Below, piece after piece: positions 33,374-43,073 of a stretch of DNA of 64,000 nt. Numbering within the stretch: the first letter of the stretch is position 1; every line of letters starts with the position of its first letter. The notes beneath the pieces were generated by a model. That model had not been told where the DNA came from. It saw only the letters and a program-made list of their open reading frames with translations, and made no database searches. Origin of the DNA: DAIPJH01 sp036770365. Its GTDB lineage: Bacteria > Pseudomonadota > Alphaproteobacteria > Rickettsiales > UBA998. The position numbers and the translations under genes are program-made. The DNA lies in assembly GCA_036770365.1 (NCBI GenBank), contig DAIPJH010000005.1, forward strand, positions 93,618 to 157,617, given 5' to 3'.

Positions 33374-35482
33374 ATGAAGCATTTTATTCTCATTGTTATA
33401 ATTCTTACTCTCTTCAACTTTGCAAAAAGTGATGTCGCGGCGCGTGAAAGCATCCCGATTACCCCCCAAATCATCACAGCCTCTCTCATCAGTGACAAAG
33501 ATACACTGACCAAAAACGAGCAAACGCTCACACTAGGACTCACCTTGAAACACCCTGAGGGCTGGCACAGCTATTGGCGCAACGCTGGCGACTCTGGCAT
33601 GGCAACGAGTGTCACCTTAACCCTCCCTGAAGGCGTGACTGCCTCAGAAATTTTATGGCCCATGCCCTCACGCCTCGCAACAGGTGACATCACCAGTTAC
33701 GGCTACAGCGGTGATATCACGCTGCCCTTCTCGCTCACCATCACACGTCCACTTACCACCCCAATAACCATCAAAGCACAAGCAACTTGGTTGGCGTGCA
33801 AAGATAGCTGTATTCCTGAAACCGCCGACCTAATACTCAGCCTTCCTATCTCAGCGACCACCTCATTCAACTCCCACCACCAGACCATCCTCAAGACCGC
33901 CCTCACAAACACTCCCAAACCATTGACACAATCAGCTTATTTCACACATAGCAACACACAGATTATCCTCTCCATCCCGCGCACATCTCTGCCAAAAGGG
34001 ACAATATCGCATGTCGATCTTTTCCCTATTACTGAAAATACCCTCAAAAGCACTCCACCTGTAAGCTTTATAGAACATGAAAACGCATTAGATATTACGC
34101 TCAACACAAGTACTTCCAAACAGGTTAATGCCTTAGACGCAGTGATTATCCTCACGCAACAAAACACCACAACCTCGTGGTCACTTCACGCAACCCAAGG
34201 CACGACCGCCACTACAAACTCCCTCCCCCACACACAAGCACCACCAATCACAGACAATCTTCAAAAAGAGTTCGACTTTGGCCAATTTCTTAATGTCATT
34301 TTACTCGCCCTCCTAGGCGGCCTAGTACTCAATGTGATGCCATGTGTATTGCCTGTCTTATCGCTCAAACTCATTTCACTCACCTACAAGGCCACACAAA
34401 GTCGCACCACGGCTCTCAAACATGGAATAGCCTATACACTGGGGGTACTCACATGTTTTACCATCCTCGGCGTCACACTTGTCCTCATCCAGCAAACAGG
34501 CAGTTCTATTGGTTGGGGTTTCCAACTTCAATCCCCTTATTTTGTAACGGCACTCGCTATCATCATGATGCTCGTCGGACTCAACCTCATTGGCGCATTT
34601 ACTCTGCCTGATCTACTCGGCACATTAGGTCATAACCTTACCGCACAAGATAACCCCGTAGGCAGTTTTTTCACAGGCGCGTTAGCAGCACTCGCAGCCA
34701 CTCCTTGTACAGCTCCCTTCATGGCACCTGCAATAGGATTTGCCCTCACCCAAAGCCCTCTGGGTGCAATGCTCATTTTCGAAAGTTTAGGATTTGGGAT
34801 GGCAGCCCCTTATCTCCTTATCAGTGTCATTCCTGCATTACGTCGCTTCATCCCTAAAGCGGGTGCATGGATGATCACCTTCAAACAATGTCTTGCTTTT
34901 CCTATGTTTGCCACTGTGGCATGGCTGCTATGGGTCATGGTACGTGGAGCATGCTCCTATGCCCTTGCCCCCGCCATGGCCATCTTGATTTTAACCGCCT
35001 TCGCGGTATGGGTAGGCACACATCTCACCCACAAACTCATCAAAACCATCTTGCTAACACTTAGTTTTATTGCTATTGCCTACGCCACAAACCAGCTAAA
35101 CCAACTCCCAGCACTCACGACGAGCAGCAACACATTTACTAACCAATCATTCAATGAAAAAACTTTACAATCACTCCGTCAAAACGGTAACGCAGTCTTT
35201 GTAGATGCAACGGCGGACTGGTGTTTAACTTGTCAAGTTAATGAAGCCAGCACCCTATCACGTGAACAAATACGTACTCATTTCAAGAATCAAAATATTA
35301 CCGTACTCACCGCCGATTGGACACGCAAAGACGATAACATCACTCGTTATCTGCGGAGTCTCGGCAGACAAGGTGTTCCCGTCTATGTGTTCTACCCACC
35401 ACACGGCGAACCCATATTACTACCACAAATTCTCACGGTAGATACCGTCTTACAAGCAACATGTATTAAGGGTGATTGCTAG
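33374..35482 (+). CDS. DsbD/ScsB-type thiol:disulfide interchange protein
   Basis: A 702-residue protein. A signal sequence leads to an N-terminal periplasmic domain with redox cysteines C141 and C145 in LACKDSC. The membrane part begins about residue 300 with the CcdA/DsbD-like active-site segment NVMPCVLPVLSLK and roughly eight transmembrane segments. A C-terminal thioredoxin-like domain has DWCLTCQ near residue 616. Electrons pass from cytoplasmic thioredoxin through the membrane to periplasmic reducers such as the TlpA-like protein at 9205 (inference). The N-terminal domain resembles the ScsB type more than E. coli DsbD. It overlaps the convergent methyltransferase by 17 bases. Confidence 0.87.
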   Translation: MKHFILIVIILTLFNFAKSDVAARESIPITPQIITASLISDKDTLTKNEQTLTLGLTLKHPEGWHSYWRNAGDSGMATSVTLTLPEGVTASEILWPMPSRLATGDITSYGYSGDITLPFSLTITRPLTTPITIKAQATWLACKDSCIPETADLILSLPISATTSFNSHHQTILKTALTNTPKPLTQSAYFTHSNTQIILSIPRTSLPKGTISHVDLFPITENTLKSTPPVSFIEHENALDITLNTSTSKQVNALDAVIILTQQNTTTSWSLHATQGTTATTNSLPHTQAPPITDNLQKEFDFGQFLNVILLALLGGLVLNVMPCVLPVLSLKLISLTYKATQSRTTALKHGIAYTLGVLTCFTILGVTLVLIQQTGSSIGWGFQLQSPYFVTALAIIMMLVGLNLIGAFTLPDLLGTLGHNLTAQDNPVGSFFTGALAALAATPCTAPFMAPAIGFALTQSPLGAMLIFESLGFGMAAPYLLISVIPALRRFIPKAGAWMITFKQCLAFPMFATVAWLLWVMVRGACSYALAPAMAILILTAFAVWVGTHLTHKLIKTILLTLSFIAIAYATNQLNQLPALTTSSNTFTNQSFNEKTLQSLRQNGNAVFVDATADWCLTCQVNEASTLSREQIRTHFKNQNITVLTADWTRKDDNITRYLRSLGRQGVPVYVFYPPHGEPILLPQILTVDTVLQATCIKGDC

Positions 35483-36215
35483 AACTTAATGTGGAAGCCG
35501 TTGCAGACGGTATGCGAAGCGGCGTAAATAACCCCCTGCTCTCCGCACGCACAGGCTCTTGCAAGGTAGCATAAATTTGCTTCTCTATTTCCATAACAAG
35601 TACACCACCAAACCCTGGTAAAAGCAGCCGACCCAGCATTTCTAAAACAGCAGAACATGAGAGCAACCAACGCCAACGCAAGGGTGGTGCATACAACGCG
35701 CTGGTATACCCTACATAAGTAAATCCCGCTTGCGTAACCAAATAATGTAATTGCATAAGGCTGAACGGCTGTCCAAAACCAAACGGAGTCGCCGCGGTAC
35801 GCGCCCAAAAACTACGCCGCTGCGGCACAATCATCAATGCACGCCCACCAGCCTCTAACACATACCATATTTCTTCCAGCGTCTCCTGCACCTGCCGCGT
35901 ATGTTCCAACACATGTGCGCACACAACACGTTTCACACTTGATTCTTGCAGCGGCAAAGCATGTTCACTTACCATTGCCACCCGCCCCTTTTCAGCGTGA
36001 GGCCAAAAAATTGCTCCTTGATCCGCAGGCATGAACGCATATACCTCACCGCTATCTCCCCGCAATACGTCAAGATAGGGCATCGTATAACCAAGCCCAA
36101 GCAAAGAATCCCCCGCACATGATGCCCAACGGCGACGAATTGCATAAGTAACATGCCGCAGTACATTCTGCCCAAGCGCAGAAGAATAAAATTGTTTGAG
36201 TGATACTACATCCAT
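35466..36215 (-). CDS. Class I SAM-dependent methyltransferase
   Basis: A 249-residue methyltransferase of the Methyltransf_11 group. LLGLGYTMPYLDVLR is a variant of the glycine-rich SAM loop, ALPLQESSVKRVVCAHVLEHT gives the acidic and post-II motifs, and YVLEAGGRALMIVPQ the final strand. The tail from 190 holds hydrophobic residues and then a serine/threonine-rich end. In other alphaproteobacteria relatives sit by a glyoxalase II gene; here no such neighbour is present, so the substrate is unknown. Confidence 0.82.
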   Translation of the reverse strand: MDVVSLKQFYSSALGQNVLRHVTYAIRRRWASCAGDSLLGLGYTMPYLDVLRGDSGEVYAFMPADQGAIFWPHAEKGRVAMVSEHALPLQESSVKRVVCAHVLEHTRQVQETLEEIWYVLEAGGRALMIVPQRRSFWARTAATPFGFGQPFSLMQLHYLVTQAGFTYVGYTSALYAPPLRWRWLLSCSAVLEMLGRLLLPGFGGVLVMEIEKQIYATLQEPVRAESRGLFTPLRIPSATASTLSSSNHP

Positions 36216-36318
36216 CGACGCATTTTCCCATTCTCGTCGTCAGCCATTTTTACTATTATGTGCGAAATAATATAGTCATTCCACTTAAAAATGAGACATT
36301 TTTAGAGTGAGAAAGAGA

Positions 36319-37668
36319 CTAAACAGCCACCGAATGTCGCGCTGCACTCTGCTCCAAATACACATCAAAAACAGACGCCACCACCCGTACCAGTGCGCGC
36401 CCTTCCGATGTAACGCGAATAACATCACCTTCGCATATTACCAATCCCTGCTGTTCCAATATGTTCATCCGCGCTAATTCAACATCGAATTTTTGCAATG
36501 TCACATGATATTTTTGTGCCATCAGCCCAAGATCAATCTCAAAATTACACATCAACCCTTCGATGATCTCTGCCCTCAGACGATCATCTTCCGTCAATGC
36601 AAAACCTCGCACAATAGGTAAATTGCCAGCGTTCAATGCCTTCTCATAGGCATGAATATCCGACATATTCTGCACATAGCCTTGTGGCAAATGCCCAATC
36701 GACGAAATACCAAACCCGATCAACGTCTCGGCCTCATCTGTTGTATAACCTTGAAAATTACGATGTAATCGCTTCTCACGCTGGGCAATAGAAAGTGCGT
36801 CATCTGGCAAAGCAAAATGATCAAACCCTATCGTCTCATACCCCGCAGCGACCAATTGCACCGATGCGGACTCCAACATCTGCGCACGCACCCCACCATC
36901 AGGAAGCGATGCCTCGTCAATCAAACGCTGATGTTTTTTCATCCATGGCACATGTGCATAGCCAAATAAAGCAATGCGCTGAGGCTTAAGCGTGACGGTC
37001 AATTCCACCGTATCCCTGACGCTATTCACTGTCTGATGTGGCAAGCCATATACCAAATCCAAATTGATACGATCGATACCATATTCTCTAAGCCACATAA
37101 CCGCTTGATGGGCAACATGATAAGGCTGAATGCGATGAATCGCTACCTGCACTTTCTCATCAAAATCCTGAATACCCATACTCACACGATTTACGCCCGC
37201 ACTAGCATAAGCCGCAACCTTTGCCTCGCTTAACGTACGCGGGTCGATTTCCACTGCGATCTCCGCATCAGGCAACACATCAAAAGAACGTCCCACCACA
37301 TCCATAATTTCTAGAAACAAGGCTGGGGCTAAAATAGTAGGCGACCCACCCCCAAAATGGATATGAGAAACAGCACACTTACCCAATTTCTCTGCGACCA
37401 TCGCAATCTCTCGCGTAAGCAACGCAACATACTTAACAATCACACTATCGCTTTTGGTCACCTTGGTGAAGCACCCGCAAAACCAACACATTTCGCGGCA
37501 GTAAGGGATGTGAAAATACAGAGAGATTTTTTTTCCTTCAGGCATCACAGATAGCCAGCGCGCCACCACGTCACCATCAATTGCACCATCAAAATGTGGC
37601 GCGGTGGGATAACTCGTATAACGCGGCACCTTAAGAGCGCGCAACGCCTCCTGCTGACTTTGTCCCAT
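36319..37668 (-). CDS. hemN: Oxygen-independent coproporphyrinogen III oxidase
   Basis: A 449-residue radical-SAM enzyme that makes protoporphyrinogen IX without oxygen. The cluster motif is YFHIPYCREMCWFCGCF (C57, C61, C64 for the cluster, then C66), the HemN-specific CX3CX2CXC. FGGGSPT, GIQDFDEKVQ and the C-terminal HemN domain (about 375-440) are present, in contrast to the shorter HemW. GTGGA precedes the start. Upstream at 37730-37743 is a near-consensus FNR/FnrL box, so the gene is likely induced when oxygen is low. Confidence 0.96.
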   Translation of the reverse strand: MGQSQQEALRALKVPRYTSYPTAPHFDGAIDGDVVARWLSVMPEGKKISLYFHIPYCREMCWFCGCFTKVTKSDSVIVKYVALLTREIAMVAEKLGKCAVSHIHFGGGSPTILAPALFLEIMDVVGRSFDVLPDAEIAVEIDPRTLSEAKVAAYASAGVNRVSMGIQDFDEKVQVAIHRIQPYHVAHQAVMWLREYGIDRINLDLVYGLPHQTVNSVRDTVELTVTLKPQRIALFGYAHVPWMKKHQRLIDEASLPDGGVRAQMLESASVQLVAAGYETIGFDHFALPDDALSIAQREKRLHRNFQGYTTDEAETLIGFGISSIGHLPQGYVQNMSDIHAYEKALNAGNLPIVRGFALTEDDRLRAEIIEGLMCNFEIDLGLMAQKYHVTLQKFDVELARMNILEQQGLVICEGDVIRVTSEGRALVRVVASVFDVYLEQSAARHSVAV

Positions 37669-37729
37669 AATTCCACGATATATCTAATTACACTGATGTT
37701 ACCCATCCTCTAAATGACCGTTCACCTCC

Positions 37730-37743
37730 TTGATTTACGTCAA
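37730..37743. promoter_or_regulatory. FNR/FnrL-type binding site
   Basis: TTGAT-TTAC-GTCAA matches the TTGAT-N4-ATCAA consensus in nine of ten positions; GTCAA half-sites are common in alphaproteobacterial FnrL targets. It lies 62 bases upstream of hemN and 71 upstream of the divergent gene at 37814. Confidence 0.72.
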
Positions 37744-37813
37744 ATATCGCTGAAATATTTGGCTTTTTATATACAGACTGATAAACTGCTATCTTCACAA
37801 AGAGGATTATACC

Positions 37814-38227
37814 ATGAATACATCTTCATTAAACAAACATTCAATGATAGTCGCGGCTCTTTGCCTTGTTTTTGCCTTTATATCTCCCTCTCTCTATGCT
37901 GGCGAAATAACCTCAAGAACGCGCATCAACACAAACTCACAGAGTAATAAAACCACTACACGTGCCGTTTCTCCCCGCTGGAAACCAACATCACAGAACT
38001 CAACAACCTCTTCGCGCTACACAAATCAAAATAAAAGATCTCAACCACTTTATACCGCGCAAGACAGAGAAGAATGCGAGCAACGCGGCGGCAAGATCAT
38101 TATTTCTTATGTCACCACGACCTTTAAACGCGCACGCGTCTGGTCATGCCGCGTACAACAAATCAAGGGCCACGCAAAAACATCCAAAACCAACCACAGT
38201 GCATCTACTTCTAAAAAAGCTGACTAA
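37814..38227 (+). CDS. Secreted small protein, function unknown
   Basis: A 137-residue protein with a signal peptide (MIVAALCLVFAFISPSLYA, starting at either the first Met or Met11) and a Ser/Thr/Asn/Lys-rich mature part. Two cysteines in EECEQRGGKIIIS and VWSCRVQ could form one disulfide. No family is recognised. AGAGG lies just before the ATG. It is followed two bases later by xerD, so they may be co-transcribed. It shares its upstream region, with the FNR-like box, with hemN. Confidence 0.65.
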   Translation: MNTSSLNKHSMIVAALCLVFAFISPSLYAGEITSRTRINTNSQSNKTTTRAVSPRWKPTSQNSTTSSRYTNQNKRSQPLYTAQDREECEQRGGKIIISYVTTTFKRARVWSCRVQQIKGHAKTSKTNHSASTSKKAD

Positions 38228-38229
38228 CG

Positions 38230-39195
38230 ATGCGTAAAGATTGGATTGATGATTTTCTCCTAAGCTTGCAGTCAGAGAAAGATGCCTCCAAGCACACGCT
38301 GGAAGCTTACCGACGAGATTTAAACGATTTTCATGCCTATCTGTTCACCCATGGACATAGCAATAGTGACTGCACCGAAGCAGACCTAACACGCTATATA
38401 GCAACCCTTACTTCAACGCATAAGCTTGCATCAAGTACGATTGCTCGCAAACGCAGTGCCATACGTCAATTTTTTCGCTTTCTTATCAGTGAACAATACC
38501 GTACCGATAACCCAGCACGCCACCTAGAGGGTCCAAAAATTACCCGAAACCTTCCCAATATACTCAGCAAGGAGGAAATAACACTGTTACTCGAAGCCAT
38601 TGCTCATGATGAACGACCCGAAGGCAAACGCTTATGCGCCCTCCTCGAAATCCTCTACGCTAGTGGATTACGTGTGTCCGAATTGGTTGCCTTACGTAAA
38701 AGCCAGCTCCACTATGACACCATGCCTGATGGCAGACGCTACCATTTTGTACTCATCCGCGGCAAGGGTGGCAAAGAACGCATCGCCCCACTACATGATC
38801 GTGCCGTCGAAGCCCTTAAAACCTATATGCCCTACCGAGACAATTTCATCACCCCCAAAACCCCACACCAAGACAAGGACTATCTCTTCGCTTCCCCTTG
38901 CAAAGAAGGCTTCTTGACCCGCCAACGCTTTGGACAAATTCTCAAAGAATTAGCACAAGATGCAGGGCTTGACCCCACAAAGGTTCATCCTCATGCATTA
39001 CGTCATTCTTTTGCCACCCATTTACTCGAAGGGGGAGCAGACCTGCGTGTTATTCAAGAGCTACTCGGACACAGCGATATTTCTTCAACACAAATTTATA
39101 CCCATGTTGATACAAAACATCTCAAGGAAGTAGTATTCACCAAGCATCCTTTAGCGAAAAAGCAAACACCTAAAGCTCCGCCACTAATGCCTTAA
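38230..39195 (+). CDS. xerD: Tyrosine recombinase XerD
   Basis: A 321-residue site-specific recombinase. The SAM-like N-terminal domain covers about 1-95. The catalytic set is visible: Arg in YASGLRVSELV, Lys in RGKGGKERIAPL, HxxR in HPHALRHSFATHLL, and Tyr in TQIYTHVD. The HPHALRHSFATHLL and QELLGHSDISSTQIY motifs fit XerC/XerD; the C-terminal form (HLKEVV) favours XerD. It resolves chromosome dimers at dif, activated by FtsK at 15096. It is not next to an integrase boundary, so a prophage origin is unlikely. It overlaps murD convergently by 26 bases. Confidence 0.88.
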   Translation: MRKDWIDDFLLSLQSEKDASKHTLEAYRRDLNDFHAYLFTHGHSNSDCTEADLTRYIATLTSTHKLASSTIARKRSAIRQFFRFLISEQYRTDNPARHLEGPKITRNLPNILSKEEITLLLEAIAHDERPEGKRLCALLEILYASGLRVSELVALRKSQLHYDTMPDGRRYHFVLIRGKGGKERIAPLHDRAVEALKTYMPYRDNFITPKTPHQDKDYLFASPCKEGFLTRQRFGQILKELAQDAGLDPTKVHPHALRHSFATHLLEGGADLRVIQELLGHSDISSTQIYTHVDTKHLKEVVFTKHPLAKKQTPKAPPLMP

Positions 39196-40462
39196 ACCTA
39201 TCACCGCGCTGCTCAAAACCCGTGAACTGATCAAACGACGCTGCTGCTGGTGAAAGCAATACCACGCCATCTCCTGCTATAAACGCAGCCTCAGCAGCAA
39301 GTTTTGTCGCTATTTCCATGGTCTCCGTACGCGTAAACGCGACGTGATTTGCCTCTAAAGTATTTGCAAAAATCTTCGCATCCTGACCATACACATAGGC
39401 ATGACGCACACGCTTGAAATACGCAATCAAAGGCTCAACCCCACCCGCTTTGGCAAGCCCGCCTAAAATCCAATAGACATGATCATAGGTCATTAATGCT
39501 TTCTCAGTAGAATCCGCATTGGTCGCTTTTGAATCATTGACAAACAACACACCACGCTTCTCCCCGAGCCATTCCATACGATGTGGCAAACCAACATAAG
39601 ACTCAAAACCATGTTGTATCACCGCCTCACTCACGCCAAGCGCACGACATACTGCACGTGCTACCAGCGCATTCTGACGGTTATGTAACCCCTGCAAAGA
39701 AGTACAATGCGACAGATTCAACTGTTCAACACTATGCACAGAAACAGGTACAACACGAACTTTTTGCACCAAGTCCTTTGCAATAACCACCCCATAAACA
39801 TCATCCACACCTATTACCGCGACATCTTCGGGCTTTTGCCATGCAAAAATACGCTTTTTCGCCGCAATATAGCCTTCCATCCCGCCATGACGATCCAAAT
39901 GATCAGGAGTAATATTCATCAAGCATGCAACGTGAAAACGCGCCGAACGCACCAAATCTAACTGATAGGATGACATTTCAATAACATAAATCCCTTCACT
40001 ACCAAGTGGCGCAAGGGCAAGTGCTGGCGTACCAAGATTGCCGCCCACCTCTACCTGCTTACCCGCCAACGTCAAAATATGCCCTATCAACGCGGTCGTC
40101 GTAGATTTACCATTCGTACCCGTAATCCCGACCAATGTTGCGTCAGGACATGCCCGTGCCAGCAATTCCACCTCACCCAAAACCTCCACGCCTGCTTGCT
40201 GTGCAAGCACTACCGCGGAATGCGGCGTTGGATATGTATAAGGTATCCCCGGACTCATCACCATGCATGCCATCTCCGACCACGCCCACTCACTCGGCGA
40301 CAAAAACTGAACACCCACAGGCAACCCGTCACCCACGGCCTTATCATCCCACACAAAAACCTTTGCACCTGAAGCAATCAAGGCCTCTACCGCCGCTTTA
40401 CCTGCCTTACCAAGCCCTAGCACACCGACAGTTTTGCCAGTTAGAAAATCTAATTTTATCAT
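39170..40462 (-). CDS. murD: UDP-N-acetylmuramoylalanine--D-glutamate ligase
   Basis: A 430-residue Mur ligase that adds D-Glu to UDP-MurNAc-L-Ala. The ATP loop is GITGTNGKSTTTALIGH, the Mur signature region contains MNITPDHLDRHGGM, with FVNDSKATNADS (potassium or ADP contact) and LLSPAAASFDQF. It is the last gene of the dcw run on this strand; ftsW, murG and murC, which usually follow, are absent. MurD's 3' end overlaps xerD. Confidence 0.96.
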   Translation of the reverse strand: MIKLDFLTGKTVGVLGLGKAGKAAVEALIASGAKVFVWDDKAVGDGLPVGVQFLSPSEWAWSEMACMVMSPGIPYTYPTPHSAVVLAQQAGVEVLGEVELLARACPDATLVGITGTNGKSTTTALIGHILTLAGKQVEVGGNLGTPALALAPLGSEGIYVIEMSSYQLDLVRSARFHVACLMNITPDHLDRHGGMEGYIAAKKRIFAWQKPEDVAVIGVDDVYGVVIAKDLVQKVRVVPVSVHSVEQLNLSHCTSLQGLHNRQNALVARAVCRALGVSEAVIQHGFESYVGLPHRMEWLGEKRGVLFVNDSKATNADSTEKALMTYDHVYWILGGLAKAGGVEPLIAYFKRVRHAYVYGQDAKIFANTLEANHVAFTRTETMEIATKLAAEAAFIAGDGVVLLSPAAASFDQFTGFEQRGDRFKALVAEL

Positions 40463-40469
40463 ACGATAC

Positions 40470-41558
40470 CTAGCGGATTTTGAGGGTTGATAACCCTATA
40501 AGAGCAAGAATAAAAGCGATAATCCAAAAACGAATCACCACGGTTGGTTCTGCCCAACCTAATTTTTCAAAATGATGATGGATAGGTGCCATGCGAAAGA
40601 CGCGTTTACCTGTCAACTTAAACGATGCCACCTGCACAATCACCGACAACGCTTCCACAACGAATAGACCACCAATGATAGCAAGCACCAGTTCATGACG
40701 TGTGATCACACTGATTGCACCAATCGCTCCGCCAGAAGCAAGACTACCTGTATCGCCCATAAATACCATCGCTGGCGGCGCATTATACCAAAGGAAACCA
40801 AGCCCAGCCCCTACAAACGCTGAACATAACACACAAAGCTCACCCGTTCCTGCCACGCCATGAATCTGTAAATACTCAGAAAAATGAGCATTTCCTACAA
40901 TATAGGCAATAAGAGAAAAGCAAGTCAGTGCAATCATAATTGGTACAATCGCCAAACCATCCAAACCATCAGTAAGATTGACCGCATTAGATGCCCCTAC
41001 CATAACCATCATCACAAAGGGTAAATACAAAAAGCCAATATTGAGCATGTAGTCCTTAACAAAGGGAATCGCAACATGTTGAGACATCCCCGCAGGCGCA
41101 AGCGTTTGAATCCAAATCCCCGCGGCAAGAGCAATACTGAACTGCCCAATCAATTTCATCCGACCATTAAGCCCTTTCGTATTACGTTTTGTAACCTTCA
41201 AAAAATCATCAACGAAGCCTATCACGCCATACCCAATCGTCACAAACAACACAATCCACACATAGGGATTTTTAATGTCCGCCCACAACAATGTCGAAAG
41301 CACCATCGACGCAAGAATCATCACCCCACCCATGGTCGGCGTACCTTTTTTAGTAAGCAAATGCGTCTCAGGGCCGTCCTCACGAATCGGTTGACCTTTA
41401 CCTTGTTTAACTTTCAACCAACGAATCAAGCTTGGCCCAAAGACAAAACAAAAAACAAGGCTAGTTAACGCTGCGCCTGCACTACGAAAAGTAATATATT
41501 TAAACAGATTTAAAAACTGCACATAGTCCGCAAACGGATACAAAAGATTATACAGCAT
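40470..41558 (-). CDS. mraY: Phospho-N-acetylmuramoyl-pentapeptide transferase MraY
   Basis: A protein of about 362 residues with ten transmembrane segments that makes lipid I. The catalytic region is seen in GTPTMGG, TDGLDGLAI (Asp pair), FMGDTGSLASGGAIG and the C-terminal IHHHFEKLGWAEPTVVIRFWI. The ATG at 41558 is chosen because it starts MLYNLLYPFAD as in relatives and AGAGG lies about ten bases upstream inside murF; it overlaps the murF stop by about 11 bases. Confidence 0.96.
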   Translation of the reverse strand: MLYNLLYPFADYVQFLNLFKYITFRSAGAALTSLVFCFVFGPSLIRWLKVKQGKGQPIREDGPETHLLTKKGTPTMGGVMILASMVLSTLLWADIKNPYVWIVLFVTIGYGVIGFVDDFLKVTKRNTKGLNGRMKLIGQFSIALAAGIWIQTLAPAGMSQHVAIPFVKDYMLNIGFLYLPFVMMVMVGASNAVNLTDGLDGLAIVPIMIALTCFSLIAYIVGNAHFSEYLQIHGVAGTGELCVLCSAFVGAGLGFLWYNAPPAMVFMGDTGSLASGGAIGAISVITRHELVLAIIGGLFVVEALSVIVQVASFKLTGKRVFRMAPIHHHFEKLGWAEPTVVIRFWIIAFILALIGLSTLKIR

Positions 41559-42972
41559 CCGAAACAACCTCTTTGATAGGGTTAGAAAGCGCAGTCGCAA
41601 GCTCATACATATGGCTGCCATGAGATCCTTTAATCAACACCGTATCACCATCTGCAAGATGTAAACGCACTAAAGGCAGCAAGGACGCAGCATCCACCGC
41701 CCAATATTTTTCCACCTCACGCGGTAAAATATCATACAGTGACTTCATATGCTTACCTGCAAGCAACGCAACATGCACACCTCGACCAAGAATATCATCC
41801 GCAATCTCTTGATGACACTTATCTGCATCAACACCCAACTCCAACATATCACCAAGAACAGCGACCATACGCCCTTGCGCACCATTCATATCATACACAT
41901 CACGCAACTTAATAAACGCCGCACGCATTGCCGCAGGACTTGCATTATAACTATCATCGATCATAGTACATATACCAGCTTGCGGTAGTGTTACCTTGCT
42001 AATGCGCCCGCGCCCAATTGGCTCTCTGAAATAAGGCAACGCCATCTCTGCTTTTTTCAAATCTGCACCTAGAACATCAATCACACCCATCATTGCAAGC
42101 GAAGCAATACCCCAATGGTAACCTATAGCACCAAAACGATAAGCAAACGGACGCCCCCGCAGCATGGCATGCACTTCCGATGCACCATGCTGCAAACGAT
42201 ACATCATCAAACGAAAATCAGCATGCCCTTCTTCACCAAAACTGTAAACACGCTCAATACCCAACTCAGCAGCACGCGACTTCATACGTGAATAATACGC
42301 GCTATCCGCAGGTAAAATCAACGCACCATGCTCCACCAAACCTTCAGCAATCTCCATTTTGGCATCTGCCACTGCCTCTACAGAATCAAAAAATTCCATA
42401 TGAGCGGGTTGCACAGAGGTAATCACAGCAACATGAGGACGTACCATTTTGGTAAGCGTACGAATCTCACCCGCATGATTCATTCCCATTTCAATCACAG
42501 CATAATTCGTATGTTCAGGAAGATTAGCCAAAGTAAGAGGCACACCAATATGATTATTAAGATTACCAGCCGTCACATGAATCTTACCCATGCCTGCAAG
42601 CATGATCGCCAACCCATCTTTTGTCCCTGTTTTACCAACACTCCCCGTCACCGCAATCACCCTTGCCCGTGAACGAGCGCGAGCGTAACGCGCAATATCC
42701 TCTAACGCTTTCAACGTATCAGGCACAGTCACCAAACGAGAAGTATCTTGAACATGAGGTGGCATGTATTGAATCACGGCAGCAGCAGCCCCGCGTTCAA
42801 ACGCCTGCGCCACATAAGCATGCCCATCATGATGCTCACCTTTGACAGCAACAAATAAATCGCCTTCTTGAACGTGACGACTATCAATGACCACACGACC
42901 AACCTGCCAGCTAGAGTACACAACCCCACCTGTCGCTTCGGCAATATGTTTATCTGTCCAAAGTACCTTCAT
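41548..42972 (-). CDS. murF: UDP-MurNAc-tripeptide D-alanyl-D-alanine ligase
   Basis: A 474-residue Mur ligase that adds D-Ala-D-Ala to the precursor. The ATP loop is TGSVGKTGTKDGLA; NNHIGVPLTLANLP and EMGMNHAGEI match MurF, as does DDSYNASPAAMRAA near the middle. Located between murE and mraY as in most dcw clusters, but 101 bases from murE with a hairpin between. Confidence 0.96.
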   Translation of the reverse strand: MKVLWTDKHIAEATGGVVYSSWQVGRVVIDSRHVQEGDLFVAVKGEHHDGHAYVAQAFERGAAAAVIQYMPPHVQDTSRLVTVPDTLKALEDIARYARARSRARVIAVTGSVGKTGTKDGLAIMLAGMGKIHVTAGNLNNHIGVPLTLANLPEHTNYAVIEMGMNHAGEIRTLTKMVRPHVAVITSVQPAHMEFFDSVEAVADAKMEIAEGLVEHGALILPADSAYYSRMKSRAAELGIERVYSFGEEGHADFRLMMYRLQHGASEVHAMLRGRPFAYRFGAIGYHWGIASLAMMGVIDVLGADLKKAEMALPYFREPIGRGRISKVTLPQAGICTMIDDSYNASPAAMRAAFIKLRDVYDMNGAQGRMVAVLGDMLELGVDADKCHQEIADDILGRGVHVALLAGKHMKSLYDILPREVEKYWAVDAASLLPLVRLHLADGDTVLIKGSHGSHMYELATALSNPIKEVVSDAV

Positions 42973-43013
42973 GACTCTCTTTATATACTCAATTAAGAAT
43001 AGAACTTACCAAG

Positions 43014-43060
43014 TAAGGCAAAATGACATGTAGATAAATCTACATGAACCGAAACCTTAC
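43014..43060. repeat. Nested palindrome between murE and murF
   Basis: CATGTAGAT-AA-ATCTACATG at 43027-43046 is a nearly perfect 20-base palindrome. GTAAGG (43014-43019) and CCTTAC (43055-43060) enclose it. No thymine run follows on the transcribed strand. Confidence 0.7.
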
Positions 43061-43073
43061 GACGGAAAAAACT

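Noticed and set aside
38230..39195. The tyrosine recombinase as a phage or island integrase
   Set aside because: Motifs fit XerD, no att-like repeats or phage genes surround it, and it overlaps a housekeeping gene.
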